Shown here in pieces: positions 44,944-56,621 of a stretch of 64,000 nucleotides of DNA (positions are counted from its first letter, which is position 1; every line of letters starts with the position of its first letter). Location: positions 16,332,221 to 16,396,220 of the forward strand of contig NC_089593.1 of assembly GCF_019320115.1 (NCBI RefSeq), in the 5' to 3' direction. Origin of the DNA: Miscanthus floridulus. Lineage: Eukaryota > Streptophyta > Magnoliopsida > Poales > Poaceae. Below the pieces are notes generated by a model that had not been told where the DNA came from, ran no database searches, and saw nothing but the letters and a program-made list of their open reading frames with translations. A program made the translations under genes and the position numbers.

Positions 44944-47029
44944 AAACTGACAAAACAACTGATACCTGAAAAACCATGGTCTGAACTTATAAACTGAAAC
45001 TTGCAAAGAAGAATAAAATAATTAACAATACGATGCAACTAAACATAAATAACTCAAAATAGTGATACCTGAAAAATCCAACTCTCAGGAAGAAACCTTG
45101 AACAGATATTTCCTAAAGCGTGTGAAGCAGAGAAAATTCCTGTCAGGAAACCAAAGGCAGCTGCCCTCTTTGATGGTTCAACCACATCCGCCTAATTTAC
45201 GAGAACATTTTAGACTGTCAGATTGTGTATGTTTATTCACAAACAACGAAACAAATGTATAGTGGTACACTTCCGTCTGTTTGTATCAGATATATTCAAT
45301 TATTCACAAACAGTGCCACTTGAAGAATCTTATTGTCTTTCAAGTATCAAATATTGTTGATTTTTTTGTAGTTTATTCTTTTAGTTACTTAATTAGTGAC
45401 ATTGAAAACATAAGGTAACTAGGTTCCATCTAGTCACCAACTTCAGTCAAGGCAATAGTTCATGTAAAAAGAAAAGAAAAATGATTTTACCTTAGAAAAA
45501 AAAAGATGCATTAGCAGACTTCACTTGACAATACGGGAGCAGTTCAACCACTGACATGCCATTTTTTTTCTACAATGGAGAAAAAGTTGAAACTATTTCT
45601 CACCGTGTATGTAACTGCAAAAAATATTATGGTTCCTTGGCCGATCATGTATGAGAAAGTACGCATAACAAGGTAGACATGCACAGTAGTCCTTGAATTT
45701 TTCCATGCAAGCAGAGCTGCAGGCATGAACACCAATTAACATCCACATCAAATGGTCAAATGGTTTAACGCAAAAAATTCCTATGGACAAATTAACACTT
45801 TACTGAAAGGAACAGGCATAGACGTGCTCCATGGTCAAATTGAAACTGAATCCATATGCATTGTCTAATGTGACTAGTAGTGTGGCCTATAAATTGAAGG
45901 GATCACATTAGTAGCTGAGACAACAAATCGGAAAATTACCAAATGGTATTATGGAGGTGGAGGCAGAGAGGAGGAGGATAGGCTTGCGGCCATATTCATC
46001 TGCTAGCTGACCTATCAGAGTGAGCCCTATAGTCCTGAAAATGCCCCCAACCTGCAATCAGTTATAAGGTGAGCAAACATGCGCTCAATTACGTTGAACT
46101 GAAACTTGATTTCCAGGAAAAACAAATAACCAGCACAGATGAATTTGTTTATCCTGTTTCAATGTTTACTTGTTTAGCTGAATTATTGTACTTGGCTCAA
46201 AGAAACACTATATGCTTCAGGAAACAAACAGATTTCCTATACCAACTGTTCTGATGCCAAAGCAGAAACATCCCTCAATGGTCACCACGTAATTCTGATA
46301 GCATAATTTCACCAACTTAATCAATCTATGTGACAGATGCATGGTCGTTTTAGTAACTAACTACAAAGAGAACACTGGTACGGAAGGATGTGTACTCAGG
46401 CGATATAGATAGACAGATTCCCCTAAAAAAAGATAGACAAATTCCAGACAAACTGAAAAGTACTATTCGCCGATTTGTTTCAAGAGAAAAATACTGTTCA
46501 TTCGTTGAAAAAGTACGGCTGATAAGACAAGCGAACATGGCCCAGTGGTGCTCAATTAAAGCCACAAGTACGGCTGTAAAAGAAGTCCTAACATATATCC
46601 AAGATTTACATACGCTCTGCAGTAAGATCTGTATATGGTATTGCTCCTTTGACATTTTGTTGATCACTTGTGGCTTTTGGCAAGATTCGTAAGGCAGCTT
46701 AATGTGTTTCGCTTTCACTCGTGTTGCGTTAGCACTTTCTTTTCCTAGAGAAACCAAGTTGTTATAATGGAAACAATAGTGCACAAACCAAAATCGTATA
46801 GAGACATACATACCGAGGACTGAAGGCCGGTGAGGTAGATAGCCTCAGAGCAGGGCGTCGAGGCAGAGCTGGTAGCAGTGAGGGTGAGGGGGCAGAGCGC
46901 GGTGGTGACCTTGTCGACGAGTGCAGGCACGATCATCTCCTCGGCGACCCCGTACAGCGCCATCCCTACCAGGAGGTGCAGCAACGGCCTCATCACAACT
47001 CTCATCTCGTCGCCTCCAAGGCAACCCAT

Positions 47030-47640
47030 CTCCAGATGTCCTTCCCTTCCCTTGAACGTAGCAGGTGGAGCTAAAAAGGACAGAGGGGGTCGAGTGCCAT
47101 GTCGAGCAGGCAGTAAAGTAAATTCAGGTGATGGATTGAGATCAAATGGACCTTCAGTTGACTTTTACTTGCTGTACCCTCTCGCGCGCGTGACCTCCCT
47201 TCGGGCGCCACAGTCTCCGACCGCCCGCCGCCGACGAGGGCCGGTACACGGAGACTGGACCTTACAAGTTACAAGGAGGAGGGTGAGCTGTGGCGCTGCC
47301 GCCAGAGCTGACGGAGAAGAAATTCGGTGTCCGGGGAGGCGGAGGAAAGGGACGAGCCGACGAGGCGCAGGAGGAGGCAGGCGGCGCCGGACGCGAGGAC
47401 GGCAGGGAGGTGGCGCGTAGGGGAGGCGGGAGCCGGGAACGGGGCTTGGCGGTATTTTTATTTGTTTTTCTTTTCTTTTTTTTTTCCATTGGTGCACCGT
47501 GAGTCCGTGACGGATGCTTACGTCATGTCCGGAGCTGCTCAGCTTGTGGTAGCGCCGGAACGTCCGTTTTCCGCGCTTCAGCCCTGTTGGCTCGAACTTA
47601 CGCTTTTTCCTCTCGTAACAAATTAGCTCCGACCAGAAAC
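47030..47640. other. Upstream region of MFS gene A
   Basis: GC-rich sequence upstream of the gene A start codon, with compositional open frames on both strands. It presumably holds the promoter and 5' UTR, but I see no clear TATA box. Confidence 0.4.
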
Positions 47641-48620
47641 CATCAGCTGAACAACCCAAATAGGTCCGCGCTGTGCCGAACATCACCAGCATCAAGAAGA
47701 GGAGGAGGGGGTGGCGGATGCCCAGCCGACGTTGAAAGGAGGAGACACCGAGGCGAGGCAGCGGAAAGCGAGGAGAGAGATGCAATACCCGATTTACTTT
47801 TGAAACATCCAGATGCAACACTTGCAACATACGTTTGAAGACAGATGAAACACACATGCATCTGAAACACTTGCAAAAACAAATGAAATACACTGAGAAA
47901 CCATCATAAGACATACACAACATGAAGACAAAGCACTTGTAACATATGTGAAACATATGCAACATCCAAATAAACACATTTGCAACATATGTCTGAAAAA
48001 CAGATAAAACATTAAGAACCGAAGCTTGCAACATACGTGTAAAACCATTGCAACATATGCAACATCATAATCTACTTTTGCATCATCCGCATGAAACACT
48101 TGCAACGTACCTATGAAATATCTGAACACTTAGAAACATACGCTTCCAACATGCGTTTTCACCCTTCTTCCGTATGACGCAGCGCAGAGCGGGGAATGGG
48201 CAAGCGGAGGGCAGTTCCGTCGTGACCCCTTCTCGAGGCGAGCGGAGGGGGCGGCGGGGATAGTCCACTGGCAAGCTTTGCCCTCACTACGGGCTATCGC
48301 TGTCGCAGGTGGGTGGAGAGGAAGGCGGGGACATGCCAGCAATGGGCGTAGGCCGCCGCCGAGCTCTGCCGGGAGGAAGGGGACGGCCTCAGGCGTAGGC
48401 GGCTGCCGACGAGCTCTGGTAGGGCGGGGTTGGGAAGAAGGGGTCGGCAGGGAGCTCTGATCGGGTAGGGGACAGGAAGAAGGCCAGCGGAGGCGCCGCG
48501 GGGGATGGCACGGGATGGAGGCGCCACAGGGAGTGGGACGAGCGGATGGCCACATGTGAGTTTTTTTGAGAGCGTGTACGGATGGGGCGGACACCCGTGG
48601 CGTATCATTATCGATTCTAA
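47640..48620. mobile_element. GCAACATATG-rich element, copy 2
   Basis: The 47800-48150 part matches the repeat at 9640-10050 in motif and orientation (TTGCAACATATG, TCTGAAACA). It is flanked by a GC-rich arm up to about 48600 that ends GTACGGATGGGGCGGACACCC. I interpret it as a second copy of a non-autonomous DNA transposon whose superfamily I cannot prove. It sits 600 bp upstream of MFS gene A. Open frames across it are artefacts. Confidence 0.5.
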
Positions 48621-49366
48621 GTTCCATTCTAGGTTGTAAGTTGTTTTTTTAGGTTACTATGTAAGTAGACATAATATATAACTAGGTGTATTGCTAAAGC
48701 TATGTGCATAAAAAAACTAGAACAACTTATAATTTAGAAGAGAGAGAGTAGAAGGAGATCCAGGATGTCCCTAATTCCTACCGCACAGTAGCCATCTTGC
48801 TTGCAGGTCTCTCAAGCATGGCCCTCCGCCCCGACTTGCACGCAAATCCCAAGCGCCTGAGGAGTACGGGAGCCCGACCCACGTGTTGTAGCTCACTAAT
48901 ATCAACCCTGGTCACGATGCTCGCCTTCTAAGCTCCGTCACCGTTGTAACTTGAGATGAAGATTGTTTTTTGCGAGGTATGGGAGGAGCACGAGGAGGAT
49001 TAACTAACTTGCAACGTACTAGGGACGAGTTCTTCATCATCTTGCTCTAAAGTTATCCACTCCTAGCTAGAGCCATTGTTTCACAATATGAATCCATCAC
49101 TCCATGCAAAGCAACTACATTTATATACTGGGGATGCTAATAATTGATTTGGGTTCTAAATTCATTTGCAGAAATGAAGTACATGATTAGACCATTCAAT
49201 CATTACAGGTTTACAGCTGACTTCTAGTGTATGTACGAAATCTATTATATATGAACCCTATATTGGATTTGACGGCTAATTTAGCTAATGTGATGAGTAG
49301 AGGCACTATTGACTTCCATTTGGTTGAAAGCTCTTGTTCAATTTCGTGGATTCATGGTTTTGGCCA
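48621..49366. other. Intergenic between MFS genes B and the repeat
   Basis: No gene recognised. The part near 49130-49230 includes TTCATTTGCAGAAATG and TTTACAGCTGACTTCTAG, similar to the 3' flank of gene A near 38490-38530. It is therefore the 3' flank of gene B. Confidence 0.5.
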
Positions 49367-50231
49367 TCAAGATAATAGTGGTGCTTGCAATGCTTCCTCA
49401 TCAGGGTCATTTGAATTTGGAACTTCTCGGGATTTATCCTTTCTTTTGGGATGAAGTGTCCAAGCAAAGCATAAGGACGTAGCCTGTATAAATATTTAGC
49501 AAAGAAGGGATCTATTGGTGGTTCATATTCCAGAATCCAAACATATAAATATATTGCATCACTTTATTATCGCATTTCAATCATACTAGGAGAGCAAAAG
49601 AACCCACCAGGACCAAAGCAGCCATAAGGAAACTGAAACCTTTGCAATTGAAGGGGGCTTCCTGTGAAATGAAGTAAGCTGAAACAGAGGAGCCAATAAA
49701 AAAGGTGTGATCAAATACAGAATGTAGTGTGTAAGGTCCCTAAGAAATTAAATGCTGGAATTTTCCAAGTTGATACAAAAGGTGATTGCTCACATGTTAG
49801 TGGGTTCATTAAAAGTGGTGCCAACATTCTAGCCACAGACTCTACGGTTGCGATAAGACCTTGTGCCTTCCCCTGAGAGAAACAACTGGTTGATAATACA
49901 TAATTTTTTTTCTCGAACAGATAACACAGAATATCAGAGTATGCACATAAAACGTTTCAAGATTGAATTAACAAAAAAGCCATGTTAAGTGGCGTATGGA
50001 CATGTACCTGATCAGTTGCGAGTACTTCCAAAGAAATGATAGCATAAATCTGCATATTTGCATATTTCAATGCTAGTAAGTATGCAATAATGAAATATCA
50101 CTGGAAAATTTGGAATGCACTGAAAATATTGAATTTGGAACTGAAAATATTGAACCCCTAAGCCAGCACACGGCCCTCTTCTCATCTCTCGTCAGGTTGT
50201 AGCTCGCGCCCGGAAGGTCGACTTTCCCGCT

Positions 50232-50905
50232 CTACGTCGCCGGTGTCGGGTGAATTTCGGTCATAATGTCCTGGTTGACAAGATCTATCTGTGACTTCAG
50301 ACCCTCCTTCGTCTTAGTCTTGATGTCTAGCAGGACGCCAATGGAGTTTTGAAGACATTCTTCTCGAGGTGCATGCAGTCGATGGCATGGGGCGTATCTA
50401 GTTCCTTCCAGTACGACAGGTACTTGAAGAAACATGACTGCTTCTTGAAAGGAACGGGGGCGATAGGTGGTTCCTCCATCTTATCCCGCTTCCTCTTCTT
50501 CCTTGTTGTGATCCCATCTTCCTCTTTCTTCTCCTTTTCGAACTCAACGTCTATGCCCTTCACCATGTCAAACACCTTTTGCCCGTACCTCGTCCTTTCC
50601 GGCTCGTCAATTTGAGGCTCGTCCTGGTTGTTGAAGTACTTATTCATCGTAGCTGTCCAGTACCTGTGCTTTTTGACGAGGAATCGCATATGCCTCATGT
50701 ACACCATCTTCTTAGACGCATTAATGTAAGTGTAGCAGGTACCGTCAATGCAAACTACGCAACCTGACTTACCTTTGATCTGCCCCGACAGTGAAAAAAG
50801 ACCAGGGTAATCGGTGATGGTGACAAAGATTATGGCTTTTAGAGTGAACTCTTTCTTTTGGGATGCATCCATCATCTTGACCCCTTCTTCCCATAGTATC
50901 TTCAT
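50232..50905 (-). pseudogene. TNP2 transposase fragment (CACTA)
   Basis: A 192-residue frame on the minus strand contains AIIFVTITDYPGLFSLSGQIKGKSGCVVC and YMRHMRFL, the Transposase_21 part of TNP2, and ends in HAIDCMHLEKNVFK. The last stretch is the DxMH region that the CACTA element at 26554 has lost. There are no CACTA ends around it. It sits where the middle exons of gene B should be, so it is a stray piece of another element. Confidence 0.8.
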
Positions 50906-50934
50906 GTCCTTTAAAAGGTCCTAATGGCTAGATA

Positions 50935-52710
50935 GGGGTGAATAGCCTATAAAAATTTCTATAACAACACTACGCAAAGCGGTTAGACAAATATGAGACG
51001 AAGCGAATGTTGCGCTAGCCTACTAAGAATGTAAGCCACCTACTATAATTCTAGTTGCTATTGTCTATAAGCACTCAAAGGCTATGTCACTACATTAAAT
51101 TAGTGAGCTCTCAAACACTAATTAAAGAGCCTCACTAACCACTAACACGACTCTTGCTTGCCCTCAAAACTATCTACACTAAAGGGCCAAGCTACACTAA
51201 GAAATGCGCGGGAAGGAAGGAGTGTTATACCGCCGTGTAGAGGAATGAGCCAATCACCAAAGGGGCCAATCAATCACAAGAATGAATACCAATGAAGACC
51301 AATCACCTCGGGATCAAATGATGACACAATGATTTTTTACCATGGTTGACTTGCTTGTCGGCAAGCTAGTCCTCGTTGTGGCGATTCACTCACTTGGAGG
51401 TTCACGCGCTAATTGGTATCACACACCAAACTCTCAATAGGGTGCCGCACAACCAATACAAGATGAGGATCACACAAGCCACACGCAATCTACTAGAGTT
51501 GCCTTTCGTGATCTCCTACGGGGAAGGCACAAGAATCCCTCACAATGTCAACGATCGGAGCCGGCAACAATCACCAGTAGCCGCTCAACGATCCACCAAT
51601 CACCGGGGCGTCTAGGTGTCGGCAAACACCAAGAGTAACAAGAACTCCACCAGTCCAAATCGCCCAACTAGTGCCACAAGATGCTAGAACACTAAGTAAT
51701 GCACTAGAGGCTCTCCAATCTCACTCAAGATGATGAAATCAAGTGTGCAAGTGAGTGAAGTGGTGTGCTCAGCTCTCAATGGGTGTATGCAGCTGTTAGA
51801 AGTGCCAAGAGAGTGGCCAAGGCCGGCCACTAGCTCTATTTATAAGTCCACAAGCAAATAGAGCCGTTAACCCTTTGGAGCAGCTTTCTGTGAGGGCACC
51901 GGACACGGCAGTGCCTGGCACCGGACATGCCGGTGCTCCTCCCAACGGTCGCTTTTCAACGGCTATAAACTAGCCGTTGGGGCACCGAACAGGGTGGCGG
52001 TGGCACCGCCCTTAGGGTGCCGGTGACCACCTGGCCATCTGCTCGAATACCCCCTTCTCTAGACTTTTATGGCGGTGCACCGCCATCAGGGCGACGGTGC
52101 CTGCGGTGGTGCCCAACAACCCTTCCCTTGCTCTCTGGATAAAAGAGGCGGTGCCACCGCCCCACCAACAGCGGTGATCAGGCGGTGCACCGCCCTCTCC
52201 ATGGCGGTGAACACCGGACGCACCGGTGCCCGCGCCTCCACTGCTGCTCTCGGCCAGAGTCCAGGTGGGCACCGCCCTCTAGGGGTGGCGGTGCCACCGG
52301 ACAGGGTGGCGGTGCTCCCCAGGGCAACCCGCGGCTCTCGGCTTCCTAGCCGGTCACCGCCACAGGGGTGGCGGTACACTGGACAAGGGGTGGCAATGCC
52401 CCAGTGGCAGCACCCCAAGCCGAGTTTCGCCTCCGTTTCTTCACCTTTCTCACCACCTTTGCAAATGTGCTAACACTCCAAGTGTTTCACCATCACGTGC
52501 AAGTGTGTTAGCATTTTCACAAATATTTTTCAAAGGTTATTCACTTCTCACCGATTGTGCACTAGGCCTAAAATGCAATGCAAGTATTTCAACATTTAGT
52601 GGCACTAGATGATCGAGTTGTCCGATAAGAACTCCTCTCTTAATAGTACGACCATCTATCCTAAATGTGATCACACTCTCTATAGTGTCTCGATCACCGA
52701 AAACAAAATA
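50935..52710. repeat. Uncharacterised repeat with GGCGGTG palindromes
   Basis: Begins near GTCCTAATGGCTAGATAGG, a phrase I associate with grass transposon interiors. The middle (51885-52400) is packed with GGTGCACCGCC, GGCGGTG and CACCGGACA units in both orientations, giving many short hairpins. It ends near the border of gene B exon 2. No transposase or retroviral domain is legible. Open frames at 52012-52473 on both strands are products of the palindromes. Confidence 0.5.
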
Positions 52711-53647
52711 CCAAAAGGGATTATGGTGGTGAAGGCAGTGAGGAGGAGGAGAGAGGCTTCCGACCATATTCATCGGCTAGCTGGCCTATGAAAGGAAATC
52801 CTATAATTCTGAAAATCCGTGCTACCTGCACTTGAGCAAAAGAGATGATCAGACAAGTATTCATTGCCTTAAGGAAATGCCCCCACTTAGGGGCACATAT
52901 CTTATTTTGTGATTAATGGAAACATAGTAAGTTGCATGAACATATTTTTGCTAAGAATAATGTGAAAGGTTAGGTTTCATGGATGCATCAAGAGTAGAGC
53001 CACCGAAACCAGCATGACAAATCAGGTGAGTAAAGCCTCCAACATCTGAGTTTGTAGCCTTCCAATTTGAGATGTGCAGTTCAGATTCGTCTAACAAACT
53101 TTGTAAGTCCGATTGGGTTGACCGAACGGGCCAGAGACCTACGGGCTACGGTGACCATGTCCACAAAAATGGTGCTGGCCCCAGAGCCCGATGCCCAGAA
53201 ACAGAGGTCCACATCTCAAAAGAAGAAGAACAAGAAGAAAGAAACAGAAACAGAGATCATCCCCTACCTTGCACACCAATCGTAGCACAGAAGTGGCAAT
53301 AAGAAACCATCCTGGAATTTAGAAATCTACCGCAGCTGACTAGATACATGAGATCGAGAATTTGAGATTTGGAAACATACCGAGGACTCCAAGCCGGTGA
53401 GGTAGATGGCCTCCGGGCATGATCTGCTGTCGTCGGCGGTGCAGAGCACAGCGGTGACCTTGTCGACGAGCGCCGGCACGGTCATCGCCCCGGCGACCAA
53501 GTAGAGCACCAGCCCCACGATCAGGTGCAACACCGGCGGCCTCATCCCCACCTCGCCGCCTCCAAAAGCTCTCATCTCCTTCCACTCCGGCCGTCCGCCC
53601 GGGCCCGGACTCTTCTTGGCAGGATGTCTGTTGCCGGTTGGTTTCAA

Positions 53648-54656
53648 CTTGCAAGCCGGTAGGCAACAACAGGGTGTGAGAGCACTTCGTATCAGGCACC
53701 ATCATATCAGCTTCACTTAAAAAAGTTTTCTAAAAGGAGAGAAAATGATAAGGTGACGTGAGCTGTGAAAATGATAGGCCAGAAATATCAGATCAAATGA
53801 TAGTAGAATACGTATCCCATATTGTAGCTTTTTTTTTTTTTTTTTTTTGCGCTCAATCAATATCACATCTCCTTACGGATACTTATTCTGACCTTTTGCT
53901 CGTTTATTTGGGCCCTCTTGTCATGGTTCTTTTCAGTCCTACTATGTTCTCCTGTTGCAGTCATGATCGCTCGTAGCTTTCAGACTGTGGAAATTACTGA
54001 AAAGAAAACTTGTGCGGGTAGCTAATATGACAACAGGGGCAGCAACAGCAGGTTTGCAAGGGAACAAGTTGCCTAATAATACAAAAGAGATCTAAGCATA
54101 GTCCCAACCAAGAAACTATCATGGTTTCTATGGCTATTAATTAGAGTGCCAACCAGAGGTGAAGCCTGCTCAAAATAGACCCCGGTGCACACTCTATATA
54201 TCGAATATAAAGGAACGTATACAATTTTAAAGGAAAAATACTTGGAAAATTTGAGGAATATATTAGCAAACTTTTGCTTTACCATGGTGCACCCGAGGAA
54301 GCCAATGTAGCTTCGCCCCTAGTGCCAACTAAACAAAATGATGATGTATATTGTATCATTAGATTTAATAAGAAAGAGAGGAGGAAGTAATTTCTTATAC
54401 AAGAAACTATATGTCTACATGAAAACCAAGATAGAATAAGATGTGATAAGTGGATGATAGGAGAAAGATCAGATCAAACAATAGTTCTCCTTTCCAACTT
54501 TAATTGTTGTTCTCTCTTCATCTTAATGGTGAATTGAGGTGTTCTAGGTGCACTAACCTCAGTAGTGTCCCTCCCAGCCAAGCATTGGTGAGTTTCAATG
54601 TTTGTCTACTAACATGAGATAGTCTGTTTTTCTCGATTTGCGGTAGCGATTGATAC
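53648..54656. other. Upstream region of MFS gene B, AT-rich
   Basis: No gene recognised. A run of about 23 T lies at 53827-53849. The stretch before the Gypsy LTR has only short frames. Confidence 0.5.
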
Positions 54657-56436
54657 TGTTTACACCAAAATTTGGGAAGAAGAACGCGGGAACTCGAAAC
54701 TTCCAAGATTGAGTCATCAAGGAATCGATTGCATAAGTATCGATATCAGCTGATTCGGATGCGGCACTGGAATCAGCTCTCTTCGGATGACATCAGCAGA
54801 TAACGCCAATAAGCTACGGTTGGCGTCGGGAAAGACATGTCGGACTCTACAAAAGAGAAAGATTAGGGTCCAAGTTATCTTAAATTAGGAATGCTTTCTC
54901 TTAATACCAAAAGTTGTAATGAATCGTACTTGAGTAGGATTCATGCTTAGGTTCCGGATATAAATATCGGACCCCGTCTATTGTAAAAGGACATCCAATC
55001 AATCAATACCAATTACTTTTTTTTGCTTCACGCCAACCCTTAGGAGTAGGAGTAGTGTAGATCTCGGCGATTTCTTCAACAAGCAGGGCTACATCGGTCC
55101 GGTCGACCTCCGGCTTGTCTGTAAGTACCGTCATGGCTTATACTTCTGTTCGTAAGGCTGCATCGGTTAAGTTCGACCTCCACTGCGAGCTCTAGCGTAA
55201 GCTAGTTATCGATCCTTATCTAGTTCAAGTACGGCTGCATCGTTTAGGTTCGACCTCCACTGCTCGAATTAGATTAAGGTCAAGTTATCGACTCTATCTA
55301 AGGGTGACATCCTTCTGGTAGATTCATTAAGTTACCGATCTTGCTGATGTTCTTATTGTCATTAGTTTTCAGCAATATCAACCTGCCCGATCGAGATAGA
55401 TCTAGATCGGCCTCACATCCTTTTAATCCATCGTTTATTTTGTTATATTGCGACGGTTCTTACTTTAAACGACGGATTATGTTTCATCGGTCGTTCTGCT
55501 TCGATCTTGGTCATGCATAGTACGCGGTCAAGGCATGCCTGATCTTGAGAAGGTTTACTAGCTAGTTGAATCTAGTCCATAGCTCGCTATTATGGATGTA
55601 TCGATCCGGTCGATCCCCACTGTTAGTACTTTAGATCGGAGGATGCTAGCTGGTAGATTTGTTTTCGACCGGGCATGACCCTGGCTGTTTGCTATGCCCG
55701 CATCGGCTAAATAGCCGATCGTCTGTGCTTTAACGCCTACAGTGTGTCTCCATGATCCTGTCAAATGTGAATAGATCTGTTTATTTTAAATGGTTGATTT
55801 GTTGTCTTTATCATGGCTGCCATTGACCCATTCGAACCCCACTGTTAAAGATAATAGGTTAGGTCTGATGAGTTCATAGATCTGTACATGTTAAATAGTC
55901 GATTGTTCATATGTTGTACTCCATTTTCTACCTGAATCGGCTATTTCAGCTAATTCGCTTGTGCTTTCACACAAGCGAAATGTCTTTCAGAAAACCTATC
56001 AATGTATAGACGGTTTTATAGATTCTTCGATTTAGTTTGTTATTATCATCATAGCTGTCATCGATCCGGTCGAACCTCCTTATTGATAGTAACAGATTAG
56101 ATTCAGAGCGTTTGTAGATCCATTTGTACTAGACAGTCGATTTGTTCGTATGTTATATCATTTCTCGTTAGATTCATCGGCTCAATGTTTTACACTGGTA
56201 ATATCCACCTAGCTAATGATTTTACTTACATCTGCGTGCACTATACTTATCATCATAAAATCAATCGCAACCGACGAGCTTTTACAGTCCTTAATAGCTG
56301 ATTTCTTCGCGTATCGGCTGTTTAGTCAATTTTTTCTGTCTGGCTGCTCCTAAAGCGGCATACTTGAAACTGTCTGGGCAAGACCGGCATGTTCTACCTT
56401 AAATTACTCATAAACTTTCTCTCCTTGTCAATTGCA
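54657..56436 (+). repeat. Gypsy 5' LTR with internal repeats
   Basis: Starts TGTTTACACCAAAATTTGGG and ends TTGTCAATTGCA. A TATA-like TATAAATATC lies near 54959. From about 55085 to 56090, a degenerate unit built on GCATCGGTT and TTCGACCTCCACTG recurs at least six times (near 55090, 55150, 55235, 55595, 55820, 56060). The left edge is inferred from TG...CA and the sequence style, because the second LTR is not available. Confidence 0.65.
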
Positions 56437-56438
56437 GA

Positions 56439-56460
56439 TCAAATTGACTGGCACGCCCTC
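56439..56460 (+). other. Candidate primer-binding site
   Basis: Just inside the LTR the sequence reads TTGACTGGCACGCCC. The TGGC start is usual for plant Gypsy primer sites, but I cannot name the tRNA with certainty. Confidence 0.45.
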
Positions 56461-56621
56461 GGGAGGAATTCACAGGATCGGTTGGTCCTGCGTTGAAGTC
56501 AAGCGGATCTCCAGCCTTGCTCCATCAAGCAGATCCTTCTGGCTTGCTGTGTGCCAGGCGCATTGATACATTTTTGTGCCGACACACGTTCTGCCACGCC
56601 CAGTGGGACCCCACAATTGTC

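Larger units (their letters stand above)
38622..47029 (-). pseudogene. MFS transporter gene A (HIAT1/tetracycline-resistance-like), split by Copia
   Basis: Fourteen exons on the minus strand: 46814-47029, 45940-46051, 45604-45716, 45069-45191, 44944-44965 plus 40865-40910 (exon 5, split), 40294-40369, 40045-40131, 39860-39940, 39729-39761, 39585-39638, 39233-39274, 39042-39108, 38860-38930, 38622-38765. All joins use GT-AG, keep phase, and hold no stop. The product is a plant major-facilitator transporter of the hippocampus-abundant-transcript type, a multi-pass membrane protein of unknown substrate. Recognisable segments are HLLVGMALY (helix 1), [15 protein letters not shown] (the MFS loop 2-3 signature), [40 protein letters not shown] and [12 protein letters not shown] Copia element splits exon 5, and the sequence between the two halves is lost. 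Confidence 0.88.
49367..53647 (-). pseudogene. MFS transporter gene B, middle exons replaced
   Basis: Tandem paralogue of gene A on the same strand. Remaining exons: exon 1 53381-53575 (upstream ATG possible at 53647), exon 2 52712-52825, then the equivalents of exons 11-14 at 50008-50049, 49794-49872, 49608-49678 and 49367-49483 (TGA stop at 49367-49369). Exon 1 gives [25 protein letters not shown] and [11 protein letters not shown]. Exon 2 gives [12 protein letters not shown], then loses frame through two extra bases in a CTCC run. The last exons read GKAQGLIATVES, EAPFNCKGFSFLM and SLCFAWTL. Exons 3-10 are gone, and 50160-52710 is transposon sequence. The gene cannot make a transporter. 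Confidence 0.85.

Noticed and set aside
47165..48034. 289-residue minus-strand frame
   Set aside because: Covers the GC-rich flank and the GCAACATATG repeat. No domain; composition artefact.
52012..52473. Overlapping frames of 86-134 residues on both strands
   Set aside because: Produced by the GGCGGTG palindromes.
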